A stretch of 64,000 nucleotides of DNA from Ophiocordyceps camponoti-saundersi (nom. inval.) (GCA_003339415.1 PDHQ01000054.1:1-64000); one strand, 5' to 3'; shown: positions 31,726 to 45,924, numbered from the stretch's first letter. The notes: generated from the letters alone by a model not told the origin. Numbers and translations are program-made.

Positions 31726-34700
31726 CTATTCTAAGCTCCCTTTTCGCTAGTAAGTAATTAAGAAATATATATTTTATTTTTATATCCCCTATAAAAGATA
31801 GAAAAGACCTTATATATAACTAAATTATAACTAGCCTTAAGATATATATTTAAAGCTTTTAATTAAACTTTTAGGTAATTAAGGAGATTCGCCTTAAAGA
31901 CGCCTAACCTTATAGTAAAATAAGGTTCCGAAAAAAACTAAACTATAATTATAACTACCTCCTCTTAGAGTATTACTAATATAATTATATTATAAGAGTA
32001 GCGTATAAAGATAACGTAACTATAAGTATAGATTACGGAACTTTAAAATTAGTTAACTTAGAAAGATTAAAACTTAGATATAGAAAAGACTTATTAAGAA
32101 ATATTAATAGCGTTTAGGATTAGTAAAAAAGCGTTTATCTTAACTAGGAAAGCTATTTAGGATATTTTTACGCTAGTTACCTTAGTAAGATAGCTAAACC
32201 TTTTTTACTTTAATTTTATAAAAATTCGCTATAAGAAAATAGGTAAATTCTTAGGAAAGAAGGAAAATTTTAATATTTTCCTTATAAACTTAAAAAATAA
32301 GATAAGATTTAATAAGATAATTTTTTATAATAAGTAAGATAAGATAAGTATTCTATTTTATACCTTAAAAGGAAAAGCTTACTAATTTTTAGAAACTTAG
32401 TATAACTTAAAAGAATACCTTTTTTCTAAATTAGCTAAGATAATATAATATTTAAAATCCGCTTATAAAAACTTAAATAAGTTCGCTAAAGTTATAAATT
32501 AGCTTTATAAACTAAACTATTTCTTAAATAGCTAATAGGAAATTTAGGAGTTCCTTATAAAGTTTAACTACCTTATAGCTAAAACTTAAGTCTTTTTAGC
32601 TTATATTAAGTATATATTTTAAAATTATCTACCTGCTAACTTTAATATAAGCTTTTTTATAAAAGCTAAGGATTTATATACGATATATAAGGAGTTCTGC
32701 GAGTATATAAAAAACGCTATATTTTATAAGAAAAAGGAGTTTACCTACCGTAAAATCGCTAGAAAATTCTAATAAGTTAATAAAACTACTCTAATTATAT
32801 AGAAGAAAACTATAACTATAACTTAGGCTAGCCCCTAAGTAAGAATAAGAAAAAAGTTTATTAGGAAAATAATATTTACTTTACTTATAGTAAGAAAAGC
32901 TATATAGCTAAAAACTACCCTAACTAATAAAAGATAAGGAGAGTTCTTAAAGTTTAGATACCCCCGCCTAATTTTATTTAATTAGATAACTTTAATTTAA
33001 AAAAAAATAAAACTATTATAAGGCTTTTTAATAATCTTAAAAATATCGCATATAAGATAAAAAGTAAAAAAGTTATTTACTATTAATAGTTAAGTTTAAG
33101 TTAATAATATTACTTTTTATACCTTTACTTTATATAATATTAAAGTAAATACCTATCTCTTAGTTAGTTATTATTTTACGAAATAAATAGTAAAGTAACT
33201 TAGTACTAAACTTATCTTTATCTATCCTATCCCCCTTATAGATTTTTAAGGCCGCTAAGCTAATATAATTTATAAGTACCTAATTATTACCTTAGTAATT
33301 AATAGATAATATTTTCTCTAAAAAATCTATTAAGTAATTAACTATACTTAGGACCTTTTTATTAGTTTATTTTAAATAGCTAAAAAAAAACTACTACTTA
33401 ATTATATAGCTTAGAAACTAGTTTAGCTAGATAACTTACCTACCCTTGCTAAATATTCGCCCTTAATCTTATTATTAGAGAAGCCCCCTTTTTCCGGAAA
33501 TTTAGATCTAGCTATTTAAGCGAACGCTAAGCGCCGGAATTACCTTCTTTATTAAGATAAGCGTAAGTACCGGATCTTTTAGCATTTACGGAAAAAAAAT
33601 AACTTTATTTAGCTTATAAGGAAGAAAAAGTAAGCTTAAACTTTAACCTAAGATAACCTAGAAATTAATAATATAAATAAGGAAACTTTAAGAAAATAAC
33701 TTATCTATTAAATATAATAAAACCCCCGCTAAATATAATAAAAAGCGATAACTTTATTAATACTTATAACTCTTATAAAATTAGAAAATAACCCTAACTT
33801 AATTATAATTACGAAATTAAGCTTAGCTAGCTATATATATATAAGATAGGAAATCCTATTCCTTTAAAGAGAAAAACTTAAGTATATTGCCTATATACGT
33901 AATATAATTCTTCTAGCTTTTATATATTTTAAAGGATTTTTTAGTAAGAAAAAAGCTTATATTTTAGCTAATTCCTAACCTAGCTATAATATTACTCTAA
34001 AACTTAAAAAGTCCCTAAACCTAGTAAAACCCCTTTTTTATAAGACGCCTATAAAATACTTACCGCTAGAAAAGGAAACCGTTAACTATTTACTTAAAAT
34101 TAGGTTTATTAAGCTAAACGCTAATCCTTATATTACTTTTATTCTCTTTACGCTAAAGCTATATTTAATAGCTTAGCGCTTTTATATTAATTATTAATAG
34201 ATAAACGATTACTTAAAAAGTCGAATCTTACTTACTCCCTCTTTAGAAAATATTATATTTAGCTATTAGGAAATAAGGCGTTTCTCGAAAATTAACGTAA
34301 TTTAAGTATTTTATCGCCTACGTCTTAACCTTAACTCTAAGTACCTTATAGCTTTCCGTATAAAATTTAGTATATTCCGCTAGCTTATCCTCCTATTTAG
34401 CTTTAAAGTAAAGCTTACTTAATTTTAGAATTTTATTAACGCTTAGCTTTATAACCTCCTTAATTATTATATAAGTATATACGCTAATAATATATTAATT
34501 TACTTAAATAGTAAAAAAGCGAAATATTAAGAGGAATACTAAGAAATAATTTAGCGCTTATATTAAGCTAACTTATAAGAGGATATTTAAAAATTAAAGT
34601 TTAATATTATAAAAGTTAATTACCTTAGTATAATATTATACGTAAGCTAAGAAATTAATATAAACTTTTATAAAATATAAATAATTTAAAATTAAAAATT

Positions 34701-36970
34701 TAAAGACTTTTAGGATTATAAAGCTATTTACTTATTTATAAAATTTTATAATTTTATTAGGATTTTTTATTATTATATAAATATTATAGCTAAGCTTTTA
34801 AACTACTTTTTTAAGAAAGATACCGCTTTTAAGCTTAGACTAAAATAAAAAGAGGCTTTTAATAAAATAAAAAAGCTAGCTATATAAGCTTTAATATTTA
34901 CTTTTTTCCGCCTAAAACTCCTAACCCGCCTTAAAATTAACGCCTCTTAGAATATTATTACCGGTATATTTTAGTAATAGTAAGATAATTAGATATAAAA
35001 GCTTATAAGCTTTTTCTTAAAGATAATAAACCCCGCTAAGTATATTTACTTAATCTAAGACTATAAACTCCTTATTATTATATAAAGCTTTAAGAATTTC
35101 TACCTAAAACTATTTAGCTAGAAGTTTAATATAGTTATAAATTACGAAGTTTTAATTTATTTTATAATAAAAAAGCTATTCTCTATCTATTAGGTTTAAT
35201 AATTTAATTTCCTTACTTAGTTTAATATTTATTTCTTATATTAGCTTAGCTAGCTAAATATAGCTATAGATATACTTTTATAGAAAATAGCTAAGCTTCT
35301 AATAATAAAAGCTTATAAAAAAAAGGAAAGGACTTTAGCTATAATTTCCTTAGATAGCTTTAGATTTAAATCCTTAACTTTATCTCTTATAATTACCCTA
35401 ATCTACTTAGTAAAAAACTTTATTTTATTAGAGGCGGAGTTAATATAACTAATTTAAGAGGAGAACGTAAATTAGAATTTTAGATTTTATAATAATCTCC
35501 TTATTATCCTTAAGTAAGATAGCTAGTAATATTTCTTCCTTTATACCGCCTTAATTCGGAATATATATAAGCTAGCTATTTTCGCTTATAAGGGAAAAAA
35601 TAAAATTACTTAGATATTTCGATAAAGCTATTATTAGCTTAGGATAAAACGAGATATTCGCTAATTTATCTATAACTATTATAAGTATTAAAAGAATAAA
35701 ATACTATAAAATAAAACTTTAAGTTTACTATACCTTTTACTTATTCTAACTTCCGTTTAAGAGTATATTATTTATAATAGGAAAGTAATATTAAAGGACC
35801 ACTTTAAGTATAATTATATTTAAACTTTTATTTATAAGTTAAGTAAAATTATCGCTATATTACTTAATAAGAAAAATAATATAGCTAAGGTACTTATAAG
35901 ATACTATTTTCGATACCTTTATTATTTCCTAAGTATATTAAATATATAAATTACTAATAACGCCGGCCTATTTATCTTAGGATTTCTTTAGGAAATTAAC
36001 TAGCTAACTAATATTAAGTATTATTATAATAGCGCCCTTTACCTCTAAATATAAAGTAATATAAAAGTAACTAATTAATACCTAAACTAGAAGCTTTAGT
36101 TTTATATAAATAAGTAATAAGATAATTAAAATATATTCCTTTCCGCTTTAAATTTCGCGTATAACTTATTATAATATATATTTATTAGTATAGCGCTACT
36201 TATAGTTACTTTTAGTAAAAATATACGAAACCCTTTTTCGCTCCTTAGCCCTTTAGTTACTTTAAAGGCCTTAGGCCTTATTATTATTACCTATAAACTT
36301 ATCGCCTAAGCGTAAAAAATATAATAGTAAGCTTAAGCTATAGCTATAAAAGCGTAAGGCTAGTAGAAAGCCTAAGCTAATAAGAAACGCCGCCTAGTAA
36401 ATTTCTTAGTTAATAACTAAGTATTCCTTAGCCGTAAGGGTTTTATAATTACTATACTAACTATACGCTTTAACACGTAATAATCTAAACTTTTTATAAT
36501 TATCGAGGAACGGGGCTATAGCTATATTTTTAACTTTTTAAGTAATTATTAAATAACGAATTTATTTTACGCTAATTATCTCCGAAAAGCTATTATAAAT
36601 CTTTTACCTAAATAAGATAAGCTCTTAGCTAAGCTTAAAAATATTAATAATATATTAAAGTAAAAAATTAATAAGATTTTTATATTTTATATTATTAGAT
36701 AACGCTATTAGTTAAAATACTAAGTTTAGTAGCGTAATTATAACCTTAATAAGATATAATATCTAGCTAGAAACTTTTATTATATATTAATAGCCTTTAA
36801 AGAATTCTATTACCGCTTTCTAAATACCGCTAGCTTATTAGTTAATCTTTAATATTAAATTAAGGCCGCTACTATAAATTATAATTATAAAGATAATAAC
36901 TAAGATAATATAATAATTTCCCTTAAAGCTTAGGTATATAGTTACTATTATTAATTTTAATAAGTATATT
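31377..36970 (+). mobile_element. RIP-degraded chromodomain-type Ty3/gypsy retrotransposon
   Basis: It begins with a 349-bp LTR starting TGTCACGCGCC. Plus-strand translation through RIP stops shows a gag-like region (about 32,050-32,950) and a protease ending in the family-like block LDNLPTLAKYSP (about 33,080-33,460). The RT has FSKINVI and the active-site YADD altered to YANN at 34,480-34,491. RNase H spans about 34,900-35,450 and includes the N-I-A-I-D-T-L stretch. Integrase has a zinc-binding region (about 35,600-35,700) and core to about 36,300. A C-terminal chromodomain-like block includes YLARNF near 36,750. No 3' LTR was found; the element seems to be cut off near 36,970 where different DNA begins. 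Confidence 0.82.
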
Positions 36971-38969
36971 AAACTTTTATATATTCTACGGATCCCGCGC
37001 CTAAAGCGACGCGGATACGGACTTCTTATTCTTATATTATAAGCGGACTCCGCTCTTTCTATTACCCCGTAGCGATAACCTTAAGCCGCGCCTAGAGTAG
37101 CTCCGGGGGGGAGGGTAACGCTATATAAGTTAATCGTAACTACGAAAATTTTTTACCTAGAATATAATTTTACTCCGAATTATAGTAAGCTCGGACTTAA
37201 GGGTTTACCGCACCTCTTACCCTATTAGAAGCTAAAGTAAGTATTAGTAAGATTATTTTAAGGGACGCCTTAGTCTCCGTATAGGTAATTATCGAATAAG
37301 TAGCGGAGTTTAAAAGGGTCCGGGGAGGCGCCCCCCCTACTCTAACTTTATCGATTAGTAATATTTCCTCGGCCGTTACGGCCGCGGTTTCCTCTCTTTT
37401 CTATAGCTTTAGGGGGAGCGGAACTCCTCTAATATAAGTTACGGTTATAGCTAAAGCGCTAGAGAAAACTATTAAAAAATAAGTTTCTAAGTAATATAAG
37501 CGTTAGCTTATAATTTACTCTAACTTTATCGCTACTCCGTTTTAAATTTAAGGCCTTAAGGTAACTATAATAAATATTAACTATAGACTCCGCGGGTAAG
37601 GCTAAGCCCTTATTATAAGGAAATTACCTAGCGGTAACGTTATAGTAATATTCTAAAATACTATCTATAAGCTCCGGTCCGATTTAAGGTAGCTTTATAC
37701 CGCTTTTAGAGAAAAGGTACGCTTAACTAGCGGAGGTTATACTCTTATTATAAAAAAGGTACTAGCGCGGGCTTTATAATAAGGCTAGAAAGAGGCTTTT
37801 TAAAAAGAGATTAAGTTTTCGAATAAGGTTTTAATAATATAACTATATACGAAAAAATACTATTTAGAGACTTAGTAGAGTTTTTTTATAGTTACTATTA
37901 ATAGTATAATAAACGTAAACCGGATTTATAATAAGGGTATAATAATATAAGCGGAGATTTTTAACGCGGAATTATATAAGCTAAAAGTCTAACCCCGGTA
38001 ATATTTTAAATATTACTAGCTTAAATATATCGCTAAATACTATATAGCGAAACTATAATATAGCTAGTACTCCGCCTTTTTATACGCGGAGGGTAAGTTA
38101 GCTTACTTTATAGCGTATAAAAAAAAACTATATTATTACCCTTTTTATTAAGGGACTTACCTTAAGTAAAGTTAACTTTACTTTAAGATAAGAGCGGCGT
38201 AGGACCGGGCGAAGAATATTTATATTTCCTAACCCCGGAGATTTATAGATCGGAACTCCGTATATATTGCCCCTCCTCCCCCTCCGGCGCTAACTAGAGT
38301 TTAGTAATAGCCGGGGCGGAAACGCTAAAGGGCGAATATAATAGCTCCGCCTCTAACCCCCTCTCCGAACTTATCCGCGGCTCCGCTACGATAATTAGGC
38401 CGCCTTTCGGGACTAGCTATTATAAGGTCTATTATAAGCTAATAAAACCTTTATACGTTCCTTAATCGCGTTAATAAAGCCTTAATCGAATAGATTATTT
38501 AGGATATTATAATTAAGCGCGGAGATTCGGTTTATAGCGATAATAACGCTTAGGAAAATAAGTAGCTATATAGACTCCGTACCGGACCTAAACTACGCGT
38601 ACTCTTACTACCGCGGACTCCGCTTTAGAGGATATATCGGCTTCCTAATTACTTATTATTACTAGACTTATCTAAGGTATAGAGTGCTAGGTATAGACCT
38701 AGTCCGGCTCTAAACTAAGGTAACGCTTAAGACTTAGCGGTAAGAGGAGCTTTAATTAATATAAAGGTCTTACTAAAGCAACTATAGAAATAAGCTAAGG
38801 TAGAGTTATAATTAAAGCTATCGAAGAGAGGAAGGAGAAGGGAGAGAAGCCCCCTTCCTAAGCTAGCTATATACCCCGCGTAATAACTAAGCGCTATTAG
38901 GAAAACCTAAATATATCCGCTATAATCCCCCCTATCTAGCTACGATTAGTTATAGACTAATCCTTTATA
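36970..38969 (-). mobile_element. Antisense 210-bp LTR (copy D) with unrelated internal sequence
   Basis: Bases 38,760-38,969 are a full 210-bp LTR in minus orientation, followed by the family's primer-site region (aattaaagctcctcttaccgcta in that orientation). After about 25 bp the interior diverges completely from copies A-C. It runs as comparatively GC-rich, RIP-altered sequence to about 36,970, where it meets the gypsy element. No second LTR was found. I could not assign the interior to a family; it may be the autonomous relative or a chimera. Confidence 0.6.
38760..38969 (-). repeat. 210-bp LTR, copy D
   Basis: Same length and ends as the LTRs of copies A-C, reverse orientation. Confidence 0.82.
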
Positions 38970-39315
38970 CTAGCGCCTAGCTAGTATTAATATATAAATT
39001 TAAATAAGTTTAGTATTTTAGCTTAAGATATAACTAAGCCTCCGCTATTAAGTAAGTTAAGGATTAACTTTTTATATTAGGTAGATTTTACTAATAAACT
39101 TATAGCTACTAAGAAGTTAGGAAACTTTAAGCTTTAAGCGTTAATAGCTTAAGCTTTACTTATAGCTAATCTTAATAGTTTTTTAATTATTTAAGCAAAG
39201 CTAAAAAATATTATAAAAAAGTTTTTAGTAGAAATATTCTACGCTATTATCGAAAACTTAATTAATATAAATTATCTTACTATACTAAATATAAAGCTAG
39301 AAAGCTTAATTAATT

Positions 39316-41237
39316 TCTTTTACTAATAGAATTTATTTATTAATAATACTCTCTTACTAACTTTACTCTCTTATTAGTAATACTCTCTTACTAGCTTTAT
39401 TTATTTACTAGCTTTACTTATTTACTAATAGCACTCTCTTACTAATAGTATTTATTTACTAATAGCACTCTCCTACTAATAGCACTTATTTACTAATAGT
39501 ATTTTCCCGCTAATAGCACTTTTCTATTAGCTAGCTAATATACTTAATCTGCTAGTATAAAAAATATAGCTTTTAAGTAATAATAATAATTACTAAGAAT
39601 ATTTAGCTAGCTAAGTTTTTAATATTATAGCTTATTACTTAGGAGAAAGCTAAGCTAAACCGCTTTTTATTAGAAAAGAAAAAAGAGAAAGATATCTTAT
39701 TAATAAAGTATAAGGAGCTTAAAAATAAAATATTTAATTTGCTAGCGTAGAAAATATAGCCCTTAAGTAATAATAATAATTATTAAGAATATTTAGCTAG
39801 CTAAGTTTACTTTACTATTAATAATACTCTCTTATTAGTAATACTCTTTTACTAGTAATACTCTCTTATTAATAGTACTTATCTACTAGCTTTACTCTCT
39901 TACTAGTAGTATTTATCTACTAGCTTTACTCTCTTATTAGCAGTACTTATCTACTAGCTTTACTCTCCTACTAGTAGCATTTATCTACTAGCTTTACTTA
40001 TCTGCTAGCTTTACTCTTTTACTAGCTTTACTTATCTACTAATAATACTTATCTGCTAGCTTTACTCTCTTATTAGCAGCACTCTCTTACTAGCTTTACT
40101 TATCTACTAGTAGTACTTATTTACTAGCTTTACTTATCTGCTAGCTTTACTTATCTGCTAGTAGCACTTATTTACTAGCTTTACTCTCTTACTAGCTTTA
40201 CTCTCCTATTAGTAGCACTTATCTGCTAGCTTTACTCTCTTACTAGCAGCACTTATTTACTAGCTTTACTTATCTATTAGTAGTACTTATCTGCTAGCTT
40301 TACTCTCCTATTAGCTTTACTCTCTTACTAGCTTTACTCTCTTATTAGTAGTATTTATTTACTAGCTTTACTTATCTGCTAGCAGCACTTATCTGCTAGC
40401 TTTACTTATCTGCTAGCTTTACTTATCTGCCGGTAGCACTTATCTACTAGCTTTACTCTCCTGCTAGCTTTACTCTCCTACTAGTAATACTTATCTGCTA
40501 GCTTTACTCTCTTACTAGTAGTACTTATCTACTAGCTTTACTTATCTGCTAGTAGTACTTATCTGCTAGCTTTACTCTCTTATTAGCTTTACTCTCCTAC
40601 TAGCTTTACTCTCCTACTAGCAGCACTTATCTACCGGCTTTACTCTCCTATTAGCAGTATTTATTTACTAGCTTTACTTATCTACTAGCTTTACTTATTT
40701 ACTAGCTTTACTCTCTTACTAGTAGTATTCTCTTACCGGTAGTATTTATCTACTAGTAGCACTTATCTGCCGGCTTTACTCTCTTATTAGTAGCACTTAT
40801 CTGCTAGCTTTACTCTCCTACTAGTAGTACTTATCTGCTAGCTTTACTTTCTTACTAATAATATTTATCTGCCGGCTTTACTCTCTTACTAGTAGCACTT
40901 ATTTACTAGCTTTACTTATTTACTAGCTTTACTTATTTACTAGCTTTACTTATTTACTAGTAGTACTTATCTGCTAGCTTTACTCTCTTACTAGCAGTAT
41001 TTATCTACTAGCTTTACTCTCCTACTAGCTTTACTTATCTACTAGTAGCACTTATCTGCTAGCTTTACTCTCTTACCGGTAGTATTTATCTACCGGCTTT
41101 ACTTATCTACTAGCTTTACTTATTTACTAGCTTTACTCTCTTACTAGTAATACTCTCCTATTAGTAATATTTATCTACTAGCTTTACTTATTTACTAGCT
41201 TTACTCTCTTATTAGCTATACTCTCTTATTAGCTAAG
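39316..41237 (+). repeat. 17-bp tandem array (CTAGCTTTACTYWTCTR type)
   Basis: About 100 units of 17 bp alternate between ctagctttactctctta-like and ctagtagcacttatctg-like variants. A non-repeat insert interrupts it at about 39,530-39,800. Reverse-orientation units recur at 59,880-60,315. Confidence 0.85.
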
Positions 41238-41501
41238 GTCCCTAATAAGGAATTTATAATAAAATATATAATTAGATATTATTTTAAGTTATATATTAAA
41301 ACTTAAAATAAAATAATAAACTTTAATAAATTTAATAAAAGGTAACGGTAAAAGAGTACTAAAAATATATCTTAATAATAAGTAATTTTAATAAAGCTTT
41401 TAATAAAAAGCGGAAATAATAGAAAACTTTATAATTTAAAATTAGTAAGGTAATAAGTATAGAAAAGGCGTAATATATATAAATATATATATATTACTTA
41501 C

Positions 41502-41711
41502 TATAAAAGATTAGTTTATAACTAATCGTAGCTAGATAGGGGGAATTATAGCGGATATATTTAAGTCTTCCCGATAGCGCTTAGTTATCGCGCGGGGTAT
41601 ATAACTAGCTTAGGAAAGGGGCTTCTCTCCCTTCTCCTTCCTCTCTTCGATAGCTTTAATTATAACTCTACTTTAGCTTACTTCTATAGTCGCCTTAGTA
41701 AGACTATTATA
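41502..41711 (+). repeat. Left LTR of copy B
   Basis: 210 bp, begins TATAAAAGATTAG and ends TATTATA. Confidence 0.85.
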
Positions 41712-43067
41712 TTAATTAAAGCTCCTCTTACCGCTAACCGAACGTAAGAGTAAGATCTTAGTATAGAACGCCGTTAAATTCTACTTATATTAGAGCCGCT
41801 TTTAGCTTATTCTAGCTTAGATTCTTAGCTAGCCGCTATACGTGCTAAATTTACGATCGACGGAGCCGTAATTAGGGAGTCTAAGTCTTAGTTCTATTAT
41901 ATCTTTTCTTATCTTAGCACTTTTTAGTAGATATTCTTTCCGTACGTTATTATAGCTATAGATTTTTCTTACTAGCTTAAAGCTTTTTTAGCGTATATCT
42001 CTAAGCTTCTCGGGGAAAGTTATAAAAAGCGCCGAGCAGGTTTTTCCTTAGTTAAGATATATTAGGGGCTATTAAAGCCCCTTAGAGAATACGTTACGAG
42101 GTAAGAATATGCCCTTTTCGAAGCCGGACTATTATACTAGTCCGACTATATTAGGATTATTCTACTCTCGTCCGGGCTACGTAAGGAGCTATAAAAGCGC
42201 TTAGATTATAAGAACTAGCCTATAACGTATATAGCTTTCGCTAGCCTTCTCCGAGGCTTTAATAAAGTATTTAGTTTCGGGAATATTCCTAACGCGCTAG
42301 TTAATTTGCCGCCCCCCCCTTTTACTAACCCGATAGATATTACGTTTATATAATCTTATTCTAGCACTACTAAGCGCTAATATTACTATTAGTATAACTA
42401 GATTAGTTATTTTAAGCGTAACTATCCGAAGCCTCGTAAGTAAATAGAGATATTAAGGTTAGGGCTTTTTATAAGCGGAGCGGGGAAGTTAGAGGTAAAT
42501 TTAGAGTATTTTAATTAGGGGGATAACGAGTAAAAAGGGATAAATATACGCTAAATATTATAGCTTAGGTAATTTTTAGCCTTATTACGTTACCTTATAT
42601 AAGGATAATCCGCGCGTAGCTTAGGCGCGTAAATTTATTAATAAGTATATACCGTAGCCGTATTACACCTTAGCCTATAAACTAGCGCTAGCGGTATATA
42701 GCGATAAGTATATAGCTAGCTTTATTATTTACTACGATTAGGATATTCTCTAAGCTTCCCGTAACTAACACGGTGCTACCTAGTCCTATACGCTAGCTAT
42801 ATAGGTAAGTTTTTATTACTAGTATATAAGTTTATTAATTCCTACCTTAAGTAATATTACGATTCTAAGCTTATTAGAATCTTCCCTATAGGGATCGGGG
42901 TTTAATTCCCCGGGCTATAAGGGAGCCTTTCCGCCCTCTTATCCTTATCTTTACGGAGGCTATTAGGCTATTAGCTAGGGATTATATAGAGTATCTTGCT
43001 AGCGTAGTAGTACGTAACTCTTCTATCCTACGCTCCTACCTCCTCGGCCGGCCTAAGGAGGGGGCTA

Positions 43068-43277
43068 TATAAGGGATTAGTCTATAACTAATCGTAGCTA
43101 GATAGGGGGGATTATAGCGGATATATTTAGGTCTTCCCGATAGCGCTTAGTTATCGCGCGGGGTATATAGCTAGCTCGGGAAGGGGGCTTCTCTCCCTTC
43201 TCCTTCCTCTTTTCGATAGCTTTAATTATAACTCTATTTTAGCTTACTTCTATAGTCGCCTTAGTGAGACTATTATA
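43068..43277 (+). repeat. Right LTR of copy B
   Basis: 210 bp. It retains the GTGAG near its end where the left LTR has GTAAG, so it is slightly less RIP-altered there. Confidence 0.85.
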
Positions 43278-43282
43278 CTTAC

Positions 43283-43480
43283 TATCTTTTTTTCTATCTT
43301 TTTATTTTTCCTTATTATTTTTATTTCCTTACTATTTTTATTTCCTTGCTATTTTTACTTTTTTATTATCTTTACTTCCTTGCTATTTTTACTTCCTTAC
43401 TATTTTTATTTCCTTACTATTTTTACTTCCTTATTATTTTTACTTCCTCGCTATTTTTATTTTTTTCCCTTTTTCTTTTT
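43283..43480 (+). repeat. Pyrimidine-rich 17-bp tandem repeat
   Basis: Units of the type ccttactatttttattt repeat about ten times and then grade into poly-T. ORF-like readings across it (Leu/Phe/Tyr only) are not genes. Confidence 0.75.
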
Positions 43481-43899
43481 TTTCTTTTTTTTAATATAAA
43501 CTTAATTAGTAAAAAGTTTAACGGTATTTTTAACTTTCTACTATTACTTTTATTTTCTTTTTTTAATATAGCTTTTATTTTTATTTAAAATTTCGCTTAG
43601 GAAAATAATATTATTTTTATTAAATATAAACTTAGTTATAAGCGCGAATTTTATAAATAATTTCTTATAATATTTTATAATTTAGCTTATAATTATAGCT
43701 TATTCCGCTTATCTTAAAATACTAATCTTTACTAAATCTTAACTTAAAAACTTAATTACTTTTTTAAATTTTAAATTATTATATAGAAAAATACTAAATT
43801 AAAATAAACTTATTAAGTAATAAATAGTTATTATAATTATTTATAATCTATTTATCCCTTCGCTTATAATATTTATTACTAATAATTACTTAAGTAATA

Positions 43900-45860
43900 A
43901 AAATTTAAAAAATCGTTATTAAAATATAAAGCTCTCTTAGCTTAAAAGCTAAATAATATTTTTTAAAACTAATCTAATAATAAATACTTTTTCTTTTATA
44001 AGTTTAATATTTATAATAATAAATATAAGATTTACTATAAAGCGCTTAATAGTTTAACCTTAATATAAGCTTTTCTTTCTTATTTTTAATAAGATAAACT
44101 TAAGTATTTTATTAAGCTAGATAGGGAAATAAAAGTTATAATAATAATATAAATATATCTTTAATATAAAGATATATAAAAATAGTATTTAGAAGTTTTT
44201 AAAATAAACTATATTTATAAGATAAATTAGTATAATAATATTTTAATTTTTTTTTCTTAAAAATACTAATAAGAAATAAGTTTAGAATATTACTTTTTTA
44301 GGTTATAGCCTTTACGAAGTATAAATCTTTAGTAAATATTATATAAAGTTTTATAATAAATAAAAAAGAAAAAGCGTATAATTAGCTTTATAAGCGCCTT
44401 AAGGAATTTCGTTATTAAATTAACGCTAAATATTTTAATATAATAATTATAGATAAGGAGGTTATTTTTAAGAATATTATTATAAAGGTATTCCTTAATA
44501 TATAATAATAGCTATACTTTTTCTATATTAACGTAAACGTTAAGGCGTAAATTAATAAGTATTTTAATTATAATAATAAAGAAAATAAAGCTAAGGAGGA
44601 CTAAGCTAAGGACTAAGCTAGGGACTAAGCTAAAAACTAAGCTAAAAAGAGTATTAAAGCCCCGAATATAACTAACTTAAATACCTATAAGGATATATTA
44701 ATAGTATAGAAAAAAGTTATATATACTCCCTCTAAAGTAAACTTAAAGATTTCTTAGCGGGAATTTAATAAGATATACGAAGAATAATATTTATTAATTT
44801 TTACCTATATCTTAAAAAAGTATATATTTTAGTATTAATAATAAGCTATTTATTTTATATTTAACTATAAAAACTATAATTAAATAATAAATAGCTTAAT
44901 AAAGTTTTCTTATAAGGATATAAAGTCCTATTTTCTTATTAATATTAAGGACCTTTATTACTTATACTTAATACTTTTATAAATAATCGCTAATAAAAAG
45001 CGGGAGTATAAGGAGGTAGCTACTTATAAAAAGATAAAATAATATTTAATATATTTTAGTAAATATTAGCTAAGTAAGATCTTTCTTACAATAATAATAT
45101 AACTTTACTAATACTTTATAAGAAGAATTACTTATTAAAATCTTTTATATAATAATTAATCTTCTTACTTATTAATATTACTTTACTAAAGTAATATTAT
45201 CTACGCTAAATTATAAGCTTATTTTATAGCTATAATATATTAGCTAGTTTATATAATAATATAAGCTACCTTACTCTTATATTATAAAATAATAGCTATA
45301 AGCTAAGTAATAGTTAAGTAAGAAAGAATATTATTTACGCTAGTAGCTAACTATACCCTTAGTAATACTTACTTATAAATATTATTAAAATAACTTACTA
45401 ATTTATTCCTTAAGATTTAAATAAGCTACTATTACGGATTTAAGACTTTAATATTATCGTTAGTTTTTATAGCTAGCGTAAAGTCCCTTAGAATATGCTA
45501 ATATTAGTACCTTTTAGCCTCTAGCCCTCTTATCTTAATTAAAATAGCTAGCCTCTTTTAAATATATAGTAAAGCTAAAGCTAAAAAAGCTAAAGCTAGC
45601 GAGGTTATTAATAAAGCTAAAGCTAAAAGGGTAATAAAAGGTAGCGTTAATTAGGTAGCTTATTATATATAAGCTTAAGGTATTTTCTATAAAGTATATA
45701 GCGAGTTACTTCGAGAGGTAAAGTTTTTATAATAAGAGTAAGAGGGAGAGGATATAAATATAGAAAAAGGAGAGGAGAGGCGTTTTTAATAAGAGGAATA
45801 GCGGAGGGTATTTTATTACTATAATAATAAACGCTTATTATAGCGCTATCCTTAGAGAGA
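43900..45860 (+). mobile_element. RIP-degraded MULE-type DNA transposase relic
   Basis: Plus-strand translation between about 44,240 and 44,570 shows the MULE transposase pattern. It has a T-N-K-K-like turn then F-R-I-L-L-F, VIAFTKYKSL, FIINKKEKAY, LYKRLKEF and I-I-I-D-K-E (second catalytic Asp, near 44,450), followed by the Y-F-F-Y-I-N-x-N-V-K-A block. The family's first Asp would lie near 44,270. A small tandem coding repeat (ctaaggactaagct) follows at 44,590-44,650, and lower-similarity sequence continues to about 45,860. Terminal inverted repeats were not found by eye. Confidence 0.65.
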
Positions 45861-45924
45861 TAATAAGGTAAGTTTAAATTATTTTTATAAAAATAATAGT
45901 AACCTTTTTAGGTAAGATTTTATA

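Larger units (their letters stand above)
41502..43277 (+). mobile_element. Non-autonomous LTR retrotransposon, 210-bp LTR family, copy B (complete)
   Basis: LTRs of 210 bp lie at 41,502-41,711 and 43,068-43,277. A 5-bp target duplication cttac is at 41,497-41,501 and 43,278-43,282. The polypurine tract aaggagggggc precedes the right LTR. The total length is 1,776 bp, identical to copy A. The interior matches copy A apart from many transitions and carries no RT or integrase motif. Confidence 0.88.

Noticed and set aside
43264..43588. Leu/Phe/Tyr-rich ORFs resembling membrane proteins
   Set aside because: Pyrimidine-rich 17-bp tandem repeat; hydrophobicity comes from T/C-rich codons.
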